Assembly: GCA_951813395.1 (NCBI GenBank)
Contig: OX638356.1
Coordinates: 785,340 to 849,339, forward strand
DNA length: 64,000 nt
Direction of reading: 5' to 3'
DNA from: Longimicrobiales bacterium
GTDB lineage: Bacteria > Gemmatimonadota > Gemmatimonadetes > Longimicrobiales > Gaopeijiaceae
The notes beneath the pieces are model-generated. The model was not told where the DNA came from. It searched no databases and worked only from the letters and a program-made list of their open reading frames with translations. The stretch's first letter is position 1. Each line of letters begins with the position of its first letter. The translations under genes were made by a program, and so were the position numbers. Below, in pieces: positions 35,284 through 43,916 of this stretch.

Positions 35284-36630
35284 ATGAAACGCGGCGAGTT
35301 TTCCCTGGCCGCGATGTCGGCCCTCTTCTTCTTCGTCATTCTCTGCGGCTACTTCTTCCTGCGTCCGGTGCGCGAGGCGATGGGCGTGGCGCGCGGGATG
35401 GACGAGCTGCGCTGGCTCTTCGCGATCAACTGCTTCGTGTCGCTCGGGGCGGTCCTTGCGTTCGGCGGAGTCGTGGCGCGCACGAACCGGCGCCGCTTCA
35501 TCCCGGTGGCGTACCTCTTCGTGATCGTGTGCCTGATCGGTTTCGCCGCGCTGCTGATCCAGGATGTGCGGACGGGGGGCGGCCTGATCGGCACCGACGC
35601 CCAGACCGCGCTTTCCCGGGGCGTGGGCTACTCCTTCTACATCTGGCTCACGGTCATCAACCTGTTCACCACCAGCGTGTTCTGGGCCTTCATGGTGGAC
35701 ATCTTCGACGTCGACCAGGGCAAGAGAATGTTCGCCTTCATCGGGATCGGGGGCACGCTGGGCGCCATAGCCGGAAGCTGGGCGACCAACCTCATCAGCA
35801 GCCTGACCGAGAGTCCCTACCTCCCGGCGGGCCTCATGCTGATCGGGGCGGCCTTCTTCGCGATGGCCATTGCCGTCATGCTCGTGCTGGAACGGATGGC
35901 GGTGCGGTCGGACGCGTCCGCGATGGAAGCGGTCGGCAGCGGGACCGCCGGCGATGGGGCGGACGATGGAGAGGGCAAGGGCGGCGCCGATGTTATCGGG
36001 GGCAACTTCTGGGACGGCGCCCGCGCCGTGGTCACTTCGCCGTACCTGCTCGGCGTCGGCATGTGGGTGGTGTTCATGGCCGTGTCCAACACGCTGATCT
36101 ACTTCACCCAGGCGAACATCATCCTGGGCGATTCGGACACCTTCAGCCAGCTGCTCGGCAACTTCGCGCTGTTCGACAACCTGGCGCAGATCGCGACCCT
36201 GATCACGCAGATCTTCATCACCACGCACGTGATCCGGAAGCTCGGCGTGGGGTGGACGCTGGCGATCCTGCCGCTGGTAACCATGGCGGGATTCGCGGTG
36301 CTCGCGGTGTGGCCGGTTTACGGGGTCATGCTGATCTTCCAGGCCGTGCACCGGGCGACCCGCTACGCCATTTCACGGCCCTCCCGCGAGACGCTCTTCA
36401 GCGTCGTGACGCCGTCCGAGAAGTACAAGGCCAAGCCGGTCGTCGACGTGTTCCTGTACCGGGGTGGAGATCTGGCCGGCGCGGGAATCGACGGTCTCTT
36501 CGCGTTGCTCGGGCTCACCCTGGTGTGGCTGGCCGTGTCCACGGGGCCGCTGGGGGCCATGTGGATCGCGCTGTCGATAGGACTCGGAAGGGCTCAGGCG
36601 CGCAAGGTGGCCCAGGGGAGCGGCGGATAG
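35284..36630 (+). CDS. ATP/ADP-translocase-like (NTP/NDP exchange family) membrane transporter, copy 2
   Basis: 448 residues, 10-12 membrane segments. It parallels copy 1 throughout: YFFLRPVREAMGVARGMDEL against YYVIRPIREEMG; FAFIGIGGTLGAIAGSWATN; VHRATRYAISRPSRETLFSV; and KYKAKPVVDVFLYRGGDLAG. A cytoplasmic loop rich in Gly/Asp/Glu (about 230-250) separates the halves. ATG 35284 (MKRGEFSLAAM) matches the expected N-terminus. An upstream ATG at 35185 in frame would translate the phoU-like segment and is less likely. Substrate unknown. Confidence 0.82.
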   Translation: MKRGEFSLAAMSALFFFVILCGYFFLRPVREAMGVARGMDELRWLFAINCFVSLGAVLAFGGVVARTNRRRFIPVAYLFVIVCLIGFAALLIQDVRTGGGLIGTDAQTALSRGVGYSFYIWLTVINLFTTSVFWAFMVDIFDVDQGKRMFAFIGIGGTLGAIAGSWATNLISSLTESPYLPAGLMLIGAAFFAMAIAVMLVLERMAVRSDASAMEAVGSGTAGDGADDGEGKGGADVIGGNFWDGARAVVTSPYLLGVGMWVVFMAVSNTLIYFTQANIILGDSDTFSQLLGNFALFDNLAQIATLITQIFITTHVIRKLGVGWTLAILPLVTMAGFAVLAVWPVYGVMLIFQAVHRATRYAISRPSRETLFSVVTPSEKYKAKPVVDVFLYRGGDLAGAGIDGLFALLGLTLVWLAVSTGPLGAMWIALSIGLGRAQARKVAQGSGG

Positions 36631-36654
36631 CGGCCCGGAAACTGCGACGAAGGG

Positions 36655-38292
36655 TTAGTCCGTCAGCATCCGGAACGCGATCTCCCGGGCCTCGTCCATC
36701 GTGTCCACCACGCGGCTCTCGGGTATTTCCCGGAGCGTGTCGAGCGTGCCCAGGGTCCGCGCGACCGCACCGGAGAGACCCATGGCGATGCACTCGGTGT
36801 GCTGGGCCCTCGCGGTGGTGATGAGCCGGCTGATGGTCATGGCGGCGCTGTCATCGATGTGTCGTGCCCCTGTGAAGTCGAATATGACGATTTCGTGGTC
36901 CTTGATGTCCTCCCCGATCACGCTGTAGAGCTTCTGTGAAGAGGCGACCGTGAAATTCCCGTTGAGACGCACAAGGCCCACGCGCGCGGCATAGATGTCA
37001 AGGTCCTCGGCGCCCGCGAGGCCGGCGAACAACACATGGTCCAGCACGGGTACGGACACCACGCTTTCCAGCTCCAGCCCCTCGATCTGACGGGCGTGCA
37101 CCATGCCGGCCGCGATCAGTCCTATGGCCACCGCCGTGACCAGGTCGACGAACACGGTCAACCCGAGGGTAAGCAGCATCACCAGGAGGTGCTCGCGACG
37201 GATCCGGTGGATGCGGGTGAGCAGCGGCCAGTCGATGATATCCCAGCCGACCTTCATCAGGATGCCCGCGAGAACGGCGTGGGGAATCGGCTCGACATAC
37301 TGCCCGAGTCCCAGCACAAGCGCCAGGACGAGGAGTGCGCGCAGCGCCCCGGACACCTGCGTCGTGCCGCCGGCGCGGATGTTGGTCACCGTGCCCATGG
37401 TGGCGCCGGCGCCGGGCAGTCCCCCGAAAACCCCCGACACCATGTTGCCGATGCCCTGGCCCACGAGTTCGCGATTCGGGTTGTGACGCGTCCCGGTGAG
37501 TGAATCCGCGACCAGCGACGTGAGCAGGCTGTCCACCGAGCCGAGAAGAGCCAGGATCAGGGCGGGCTGAAACGCGCTGAGCAGGAAAGCCGGGGTGGGC
37601 AGTTCCAGCTGAATGCGGGGCAGCCCCGAGGGTATCTCTCCGATGACCGGCACGTTGCCCAGCCACAGCAAGGACAGGGCCGTACCCGCCAGCAGCGCGA
37701 CCAGAAGGCCGGGCAGGTACTTCGCAAGGCGCCGGGGCCACAATACGGCGATGGCCAGGGAGATGACGGCGAGGCCGAGGGCGCCCGGGTTGAGTTCGGC
37801 AAGCGCTTCGGGCAGTGCGCGGATTGCGCCCATGGGTCCGCCGGCGGCGGGCGCCGAGCCGAGAAACGGCAGCGCCTGGATCAGCATGATGATCAGTCCG
37901 ACTCCGGACATGAACCCCGAAATCACCACGTAGGGGGTGTAGACGACGAACCGCCCCATCCGCAGCAGCCCCAGCAGGATCTGAAGCACGCCTCCCAGCA
38001 AGACGACCGCGAATGCCTCGGCGAGAGTGGACGCGTGGGTCGTGATCACGACCGCCATGGCGACCGTCATGGGTCCGGTCGGCCCCGAGATCTGCGAACG
38101 GGTGCCCCCGAATACCGACGCGAAGAACCCGACCGCAATTACGCTGTAGAGACCCGCGGCTGCGCCCAGGCCCGAGGCCACACCGAACGCGAGGGCGACC
38201 GGCAACGCCACGACCGCCGACGTCAGGCCGCCGAAGAGATCACCGCGGAAGGCGTCGGCGGTGTAGTCCCGGCCATTCAAGCGCATTCCCAT
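36655..38292 (-). CDS. SulP-family anion permease with C-terminal STAS domain
   Basis: 545 residues. The membrane domain has GLTSAVVALPVALAFGVASG, the family signature near TRSQISGPTGPMTVAMAVV, and GLPGAGATMGTVTNIRAGGTT. The cytoplasmic STAS domain at about 430-540 holds VIFDFTGARHIDDSAAMTIS. SulP proteins carry sulfate, bicarbonate or other anions with sodium or protons. GARHIDDSAA replaces the Ser-containing 'V-x-x-I-D-x-S' of anti-sigma antagonists but keeps the fold pattern. Divergent from the barrel-like protein. Confidence 0.92.
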   Translation of the reverse strand: MGMRLNGRDYTADAFRGDLFGGLTSAVVALPVALAFGVASGLGAAAGLYSVIAVGFFASVFGGTRSQISGPTGPMTVAMAVVITTHASTLAEAFAVVLLGGVLQILLGLLRMGRFVVYTPYVVISGFMSGVGLIIMLIQALPFLGSAPAAGGPMGAIRALPEALAELNPGALGLAVISLAIAVLWPRRLAKYLPGLLVALLAGTALSLLWLGNVPVIGEIPSGLPRIQLELPTPAFLLSAFQPALILALLGSVDSLLTSLVADSLTGTRHNPNRELVGQGIGNMVSGVFGGLPGAGATMGTVTNIRAGGTTQVSGALRALLVLALVLGLGQYVEPIPHAVLAGILMKVGWDIIDWPLLTRIHRIRREHLLVMLLTLGLTVFVDLVTAVAIGLIAAGMVHARQIEGLELESVVSVPVLDHVLFAGLAGAEDLDIYAARVGLVRLNGNFTVASSQKLYSVIGEDIKDHEIVIFDFTGARHIDDSAAMTISRLITTARAQHTECIAMGLSGAVARTLGTLDTLREIPESRVVDTMDEAREIAFRMLTD

Positions 38293-38403
38293 GGGGTAAT
38301 TGCGGTGATGCGGGGCTGCCGCGTCAAGTTGCCGAAACTTGCGGGGGCCTACAGGGTATCACTGACGACTCCCGGGAACGACACCCCCCAAGCCAGGAGT
38401 ACC

Positions 38404-40686
38404 GTGGCCACTGCAGCGCGAAATCCGTCCCGCATGATTCTCGCGCTCATCCTGACGGCGACCCTGCACGGCTCGACAGGCGCACAGGAACGCGGCTCTT
38501 CACCCGACACGTTGTCCGGCGCACGATCCGACCCCGCGGACCACGCCTACCTCGACGAGACCGCCCGCCGCCTCGTGCTGGGCGTGAAGGCCGCCCGCGA
38601 CACCGCGCGGCTCGGCATCGATTCGTACACGGGCCTGGCCAGGGAGCGCGTGAACTTCCAGGCGCCCGCCCTTCGCCGCGACCGGCCCTGGGTGAACGGC
38701 GAGCGCGTGACGCGGATCCGCTGGTCGCGCAGCGAGCCCTCCGTGGTGCACGTCCTGGGATCCCGGCTTCGCCATCCCGGGATCGGTCCGAACGATCGCC
38801 GCCAGTTCTTTCCCGGGGTGGGGCTGGAGCATCGGGCCGCCAATCCGCTGTGGGATCCGTTCGTGTTGGGCGCCAGCACCGCGGGGGAGACGGACGACGC
38901 TGCCACCGCGGTGCGAAGCCCGCTCGCTGCCAACGCGGAGCGCTACTACCAGTACCGTTCGGGCGATACGATCTCCGTGCGGCTGGCCGACGGTCGCTCG
39001 ATCGAAGTTGTCGCCGTAACCGTGATTCCGCGCGTCCGCAGTATCCGGCTTGTTTCCGCGATCATGTGGGTCGACCGGGAGTCCTTCAATCTGGTGCGTG
39101 TCGCTTCCCGGCCGGCCAAGCGGGTCGACTCCGAGATGTCCTGGCAACTCAGACACGACGACGGGTGGAGCCTGGTCCTGGCGATATCGGCGGACGGCGA
39201 CGGCACCGATCAGGATTCCACACGCTCCCGGCCCGGCATCTTCGAGCGGGTGATGAGCGGAGCGATCAATGGATTGGTGGCCCCGTTGGAGCTGGACATC
39301 TCCGTGATAGTCGTCGAATACGGCCTGTGGGAACTGGAACACTGGCTCCCACGCAGCGTGGCGCTGGAAGCGCACGTGACGGTTCGGGTGGACGACGTCG
39401 CGGATGCGGATGTGGTTCCCGACATGCCGATCGCCTTCGATTGGACGCTGGAGGTGGAGGACATTCGCGAGCGAGGAACGGAGGCGTCCGCAGGCACGCC
39501 GGCGACAGCCGCCGAGGCGCTCGAGCTTTGGCGTCTACCCGGTGACAGCATCGAGGGCGACCTGGAGTCCGCCGACCCCGACGAAGCGGTGACCATCACA
39601 CCCGAGGACCGGGCGGCGCTGACCGAGAGCGCGCTGTTGCCACCGACAATGTGGGACGACAGGAGGGGCCCCGTCGACGCGGCGCTGCTCGAGGGGATTG
39701 CCTCCGATCTGGCGGCGATCGAGACGGGTGAAGGAGGGCCCGCGGAAGAGGAGGCGAGCCCATGGTTCCTGGAACCGCCCGTGAAGACGCTGAGGCTGGT
39801 GCGCTACAACCCTGTCGAGGGAGTCTCGTTGGGGACGAGGCTGCTGCGCGACCTGGGACGGTCGAGAGTCCTCCTCACCACGAGGTTCGGAACCCGCAGC
39901 CTGGACATTCCCGACGTCGACCTGACCTTCCAGCGTGACCGTCCGGGCCACAGGCTGTGGATGTCCTTCTACCGGGACCTGCGAAGCGGGGAACTGGACG
40001 GGGGAGGGGGCGGCGGCAAACCCGGTGTCTTCCTCACCGAGGCCGACTCCAGTGCCTTTCACTGGTCCACGGGTGCGTCGCTGCGCATCCTGCCGGGCGG
40101 CGGTCGGCGCAACTGGCTCTCCCTGACGGTCTTCGGGGAACGTGACACCGAGATAGGGACGGGCGTGCAGCGGGATCGCCTTGGAGCCGCGGTCGGATGG
40201 CGGCCCTGGTGGGGAGGGCGCGACGGGACGTTGGCCGGAGGGGGTCGTGCCCTGGTGCGCGGATCGATGGGCGACAACCCGCACGTGAAGGCGATCGCCG
40301 AGGCCGTGCTGGTCGTGCCGCTGGGCGGCGGCAGGTCCCTGGGCATGCAGGGCGGCACGGCAGCGGTGTGGGGCGATCCGGCACCGCTGGACCTGTTGAA
40401 CCTGGGAAGCAGCGCAAACTGGCTGCGCGGGCATCGCAATTCGGTGCGGTTGGACAGGGTCTGGGGCGCCAGACTGGACCTGCAACAGCCGGTTCGCTTC
40501 CTGCGCGCGTCCGTTTTTGCCGACTGGGTGTCCACCGGCGACGACGATCTCTACGCCGCCGGCGTCGGCCTCGTTTTCATGGACGGAATCGTCCGGCTGG
40601 ATGTAGCCCGGGGGTTCAGGTTCGGCCGCATCGGACGCCCGGACGCCGTCCTCAGACTGCATCTGTTGGGGGACACGTTCTTCTGA
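38404..40686 (+). CDS. Exported, probably outer-membrane protein of unknown function
   Basis: 760 residues. GTG 38404 has AGGAG five bases upstream. The signal peptide runs through MILALILTATLHGSTGAQ. The first ~250 mature residues are mixed, with YYQYRSGDTISVRLADGRSI and LVSAIMWVDRESFNLVRVAS. The C-terminal ~280 residues show alternating polar/hydrophobic strands (WMSFYRDLRSGELDGGGGGG, GVGLVFMDGIVRLDVARGFR) typical of a beta-barrel, ending in aromatic LLGDTFF. A terminal Phe is characteristic of outer-membrane barrels. The layout recalls DUF5686-type proteins, but I cannot assign a family. Confidence 0.68.
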   Translation: MATAARNPSRMILALILTATLHGSTGAQERGSSPDTLSGARSDPADHAYLDETARRLVLGVKAARDTARLGIDSYTGLARERVNFQAPALRRDRPWVNGERVTRIRWSRSEPSVVHVLGSRLRHPGIGPNDRRQFFPGVGLEHRAANPLWDPFVLGASTAGETDDAATAVRSPLAANAERYYQYRSGDTISVRLADGRSIEVVAVTVIPRVRSIRLVSAIMWVDRESFNLVRVASRPAKRVDSEMSWQLRHDDGWSLVLAISADGDGTDQDSTRSRPGIFERVMSGAINGLVAPLELDISVIVVEYGLWELEHWLPRSVALEAHVTVRVDDVADADVVPDMPIAFDWTLEVEDIRERGTEASAGTPATAAEALELWRLPGDSIEGDLESADPDEAVTITPEDRAALTESALLPPTMWDDRRGPVDAALLEGIASDLAAIETGEGGPAEEEASPWFLEPPVKTLRLVRYNPVEGVSLGTRLLRDLGRSRVLLTTRFGTRSLDIPDVDLTFQRDRPGHRLWMSFYRDLRSGELDGGGGGGKPGVFLTEADSSAFHWSTGASLRILPGGGRRNWLSLTVFGERDTEIGTGVQRDRLGAAVGWRPWWGGRDGTLAGGGRALVRGSMGDNPHVKAIAEAVLVVPLGGGRSLGMQGGTAAVWGDPAPLDLLNLGSSANWLRGHRNSVRLDRVWGARLDLQQPVRFLRASVFADWVSTGDDDLYAAGVGLVFMDGIVRLDVARGFRFGRIGRPDAVLRLHLLGDTFF

Positions 40687-40839
40687 TACACTGGGCGTCG
40701 GACAATCGGGACCGGAGGCCTGACCGATGGGAAGACTTTGGGGCGGGGGAGCCGCTGATCGCGCTCGCGCTTTTCGTGGTGCTGGGATTCGTTGGTCAGT
40801 GGGCGATCTCCTGTTTCCAATTGGGCCGCAGCCTCTCCC

Positions 40840-43041
40840 TCACCCCCCCGGCGCCATCAGCCCATGCGCCTTCGGCAGGAACTCCGACATCATGCGGGCG
40901 AAGTGACGGTAGTAGTCGTCCCACGACATCCCCTCGAAGTCCCTCGGGTTCGCCTCGATGTTCGCCTGTAAGCGCCGCGCGCACAGCGCTTCGGCCACCA
41001 CCTCCGCGAGCAGCACGCGAAAGTGCATCGCGTCCTGCCCGGGGTACTGCTCCGACTTCGGTCCCAGGTAGCGCTTCAACGACGGATGGCGGGCGCCAAT
41101 CTCCAGTACGTTCTTGTTCCAGCGGTAGCGGAGGGCGCCGTGGTTCACATCCTCCAGCTTGATCACGATCCCCGCTCCCGCCGCGGGCGCCGCCCGCAAC
41201 TCCGTCTCGGCCTCGTGTTCTCCCAGGCGCGCCGTGACAGTGGTGGGTGTGGCCTCATCGTCCAGCACCGCCACCGTGAGCTTGCACACGGCGATTCCGA
41301 GAGTGGCGCTCAGAACCAGCTTTCTCGGGCCCGAGATCCGGAAGTCGTCCGATGACAATTCGAGATCGAAGTTGCGGCCCGCCGACCGAGCCAGCGCCAT
41401 CGGAGCCAGCAGCCTGATCGTTCTCCGCGAGCCCGCGCGGATCCGGTAGCTCTTCCGCTCGAACCGGAGTCCGGTGACGTCCGCATACCTGTCGGCCTCC
41501 GAAGCCAGCACAGCAATGGTCGATTCGGCCGTGATGGGGCCCACCCTCGCTTCCAGTCCGGTGGCCGGAGTCGCCTCCAACGCCTTGACCGTCCACGTCG
41601 CCCGCAGCGCGCCCTCCTGCGCGTCGACCGCCGCCAGCGGCACTTCGGTCGCATCCGCCCTGATTTCGTCCGTGAGACATAGCACCTGCACAGCCTCACC
41701 CTCGCCAATCTCCGGAAACGCCTCCGACCGAACCGTGAGCCAGCACTTGAAGGACTGCTCCCGCACGACCTGCGCGTACTGCGGACTCAGCGAATAGCCG
41801 CGGACCTGGAACTGGCTTCCCTTCTCTCTTCCCTTCGGGTCACGGGACATGTCCTCGTCCGAGAAGTCCTCCATGAACCGGTTCGCGGCCTTTTCCAGCG
41901 CGTCAAGCCGTTTGCGCGTCTTCTGGCTCTCGACACTGCGGGCCCGTTCACGCTCCTCGCGCTTTCGCTCCTCCTCCACCAGCGGCCTGAGCATCGTGAG
42001 CGCCCTCTTGTAGAGCGCCTCGACGAAGGGATGATCGGGGGTGAGCCCGGTCTTGCGAGAAGGATCCAGAATGGGGACAGGGTTCTCCGCCGGATGCGGC
42101 TCGCCGCTCGCCTGGCGTTCATCATACTCGTTCCAGAGGTCGTCAATCGCCTCGCAGGTGAGACGACCGTGGAACCACTGGGCATGCGAGTCCCATTCGA
42201 GACTCCGGTCGAAGAGCGTCGCCTCGTGAATCGCATGTCTCGACTTTACGAGGATGCCACCGAGCCGGAACCGATTCCTCGCCGAGCGGAACCGTTTGCG
42301 GGCCCGGAGGATCACGAGCTTCGCCTTCGCCCCCGGATATCCGGGCACGACAAAGGTTCGGGAAACACGTTTCCTGCCAGCAGGCCGGTGAAGGCCGACC
42401 ACGCGGTCACCGCCCTTCTTGAGCCCGCGGACCACCAGTGTCGTCTGTTCCTGCCAGACGATGTCGCGGAGGCGCACCATCTGTGCCACGTTCGGTACCA
42501 GCGTGTCGATCTTCGGTATCCGGTGGCTCGGCTCGATCTCGATGGTCACCACCGTCCCGGTGCCCTCACCGATGCCGAGTCGCTTCCGGACCCTGCGCGT
42601 GGCCTTCCGCGAATCCTCTGCCTCGTACTCCAGATTCGGGAAGATGCGACACGTGTGTACCTGGCCGTCGCCCGGGATCGACTCGAAGGTGACTTGACCG
42701 AGTGCCGCGATGTCTTTGGCTCCGCGTGAATTCGTTCCCCGGACGGCCTTGCCCGCTTCCATGCCGCTCACCCGCCCGCCGATGCGCCCCAGCTTGCGGT
42801 TCATCTGTTCCGTGGTCATCCCGTCGGCGAAGTCGCGCACGCGCAAGATCGAGGGTTGGCCCTTGCCTTGTCGGCCCAGTTCGATCTCCACCCGACCACT
42901 GGTGCCGAGGATCTGGTAACGATCGTCCGCGTTGGTCACCAGTTCGACGATGGCGTCGTAGACGTCCCGAATCGCCAGCTTGGCGTCCTGAACGACCCTG
43001 CGGGACGCCACTTCGAGAGGCCGTCGCTTGACCGCCGTCAT
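40840..43041 (-). CDS. GHKL (HSP90/MutL/MORC-like) ATPase
   Basis: 733 residues. The N-terminal ~230 residues are a GHKL ATPase. The N-box is ELVTNADD (Glu33, Asn37, Asp40), the Asp-x-x-x-Gly box is DFADGM (70-75), and the glycine-rich lid is GTNSRGAKDIAALG (102-115). A transducer-like domain follows. Next is a charged coiled coil at about 340-390 (EERKREERERARSVESQK), then beta-rich domains and a C-terminal helical region (MSWDDYYRHFARMMSEF). The Ser-Arg-Gly-Ala-Lys lid resembles MORC/MutL-type ATPases, which in prokaryotes often sit near restriction or defence genes. Here it ends an operon with DinB and the PQQ-M28 fusion. Confidence 0.82.
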   Translation of the reverse strand: MTAVKRRPLEVASRRVVQDAKLAIRDVYDAIVELVTNADDRYQILGTSGRVEIELGRQGKGQPSILRVRDFADGMTTEQMNRKLGRIGGRVSGMEAGKAVRGTNSRGAKDIAALGQVTFESIPGDGQVHTCRIFPNLEYEAEDSRKATRRVRKRLGIGEGTGTVVTIEIEPSHRIPKIDTLVPNVAQMVRLRDIVWQEQTTLVVRGLKKGGDRVVGLHRPAGRKRVSRTFVVPGYPGAKAKLVILRARKRFRSARNRFRLGGILVKSRHAIHEATLFDRSLEWDSHAQWFHGRLTCEAIDDLWNEYDERQASGEPHPAENPVPILDPSRKTGLTPDHPFVEALYKRALTMLRPLVEEERKREERERARSVESQKTRKRLDALEKAANRFMEDFSDEDMSRDPKGREKGSQFQVRGYSLSPQYAQVVREQSFKCWLTVRSEAFPEIGEGEAVQVLCLTDEIRADATEVPLAAVDAQEGALRATWTVKALEATPATGLEARVGPITAESTIAVLASEADRYADVTGLRFERKSYRIRAGSRRTIRLLAPMALARSAGRNFDLELSSDDFRISGPRKLVLSATLGIAVCKLTVAVLDDEATPTTVTARLGEHEAETELRAAPAAGAGIVIKLEDVNHGALRYRWNKNVLEIGARHPSLKRYLGPKSEQYPGQDAMHFRVLLAEVVAEALCARRLQANIEANPRDFEGMSWDDYYRHFARMMSEFLPKAHGLMAPGG

Positions 43042-43051
43042 CGCGCCCCCC

Positions 43052-43561
43052 CTACTCCAGCACCAGGTCCCCGATCAGGTGCGTCGCGTGTTCCCACTCG
43101 TCCAGCGGTGCGCTCCAGTCGCGGTCGCGCAACCGCCGCAGGTACGTGATCTGGGCCAGGTGATACAGATAGTGCTGCGCCATATGCACCACATCCGCCC
43201 CCAGCCGCGCCCCCGTCTTGCCGTCGAGCGAGGTCCGCTCGGCCATGAGGTCCGCGTCGCTCTCACACCCCTCCACCTCCGCCAGAATCTGCTCCTGGAT
43301 CCTGCGCATCCGCCCGGCGATCTCGTCCGCCGACCCCGGCGCGTCGTGGCTGATCACGGGCTCGATCCCGAGCCGCTTGAGGAACCAGACGTCCACCCGG
43401 TACACGTGGCGGCAGATCTTGCCGATCCCGCGCATCCCGGGCGCGGGCAGCCAGTCGAGGTCCTCGTGCGCGATCCCGTCGAGCACCATGAACAGCGGCT
43501 TGCGCGCCGCCTCGAAGATCTCGACGGTGCGGGCGATTCGGGTCCGGTGGGAATCGCTCAT
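43052..43561 (-). CDS. DinB/YfiT-like metal-binding four-helix protein
   Basis: 169 residues of the DinB fold. The three metal-ligand histidines expected for the family are visible: His in ICRHVYRVD near 52, and His/His in VVHMAQHYLYHLAQITYLRR near 127-131. DinB superfamily members include thiol transferases using bacillithiol or mycothiol; the substrate here is unknown. ATG 43561 has AGAGG seven bases upstream. Ten bases separate it from the GHKL gene, so they are likely co-transcribed. Confidence 0.82.
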   Translation of the reverse strand: MSDSHRTRIARTVEIFEAARKPLFMVLDGIAHEDLDWLPAPGMRGIGKICRHVYRVDVWFLKRLGIEPVISHDAPGSADEIAGRMRRIQEQILAEVEGCESDADLMAERTSLDGKTGARLGADVVHMAQHYLYHLAQITYLRRLRDRDWSAPLDEWEHATHLIGDLVLE

Positions 43562-43595
43562 TCGTGTCCTCTCTGCGGGTCTCGCGTGCGCGGAG

Positions 43596-43913
43596 TCAGA
43601 GTCCGTGCGCGTCTCTCAAGCGCGCGACCGTCTCGGCAAACGAGTGCACCGGCACGATCTCCAGCATGTTGAACGAAGCCAGCCCGGTGTCGATGGCGAA
43701 TCGTTCGATGTCGTGCGGACGGTCCGCGTCCACGATCCACAGAAACGTGTGTTCCAACGCCGAATGATACTGCGCCTCGATCCGGCGGATGCCGTAGGTC
43801 TCGGCCAGCTCCCCCGGGTCGAGTTCGGCGATTTCCACGAACACGCGGGCATATTTCGCCACGTAGATCGGGCAGGTTTCCGGCGTATGGCTACCGTAGA
43901 TTCCGTATAGCAT
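43596..43913 (-). CDS. Small conserved-looking hypothetical protein
   Basis: 105 residues without signal or membrane segments. It begins MLYGIYGSHTPETCPIY and contains EAQYHSALEHTFLWIVDADR and ERFAIDTGLASFNMLEIVPV, a pattern of a ferredoxin-like alpha/beta dimer such as DUF3303-type proteins. It starts three bases after the TAA of the PQQ-M28 gene, so it is part of that operon. Function unknown. Confidence 0.7.
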   Translation of the reverse strand: MLYGIYGSHTPETCPIYVAKYARVFVEIAELDPGELAETYGIRRIEAQYHSALEHTFLWIVDADRPHDIERFAIDTGLASFNMLEIVPVHSFAETVARLRDAHGL

Positions 43914-43916
43914 GGC

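Noticed and set aside
40722-40839. A short hydrophobic stretch on the plus strand (LIALALFVVLGFVGQWAI)
   Set aside because: It looks like one membrane helix but has no good start codon or binding site in frame and runs into the converging GHKL gene; at most a gene remnant.
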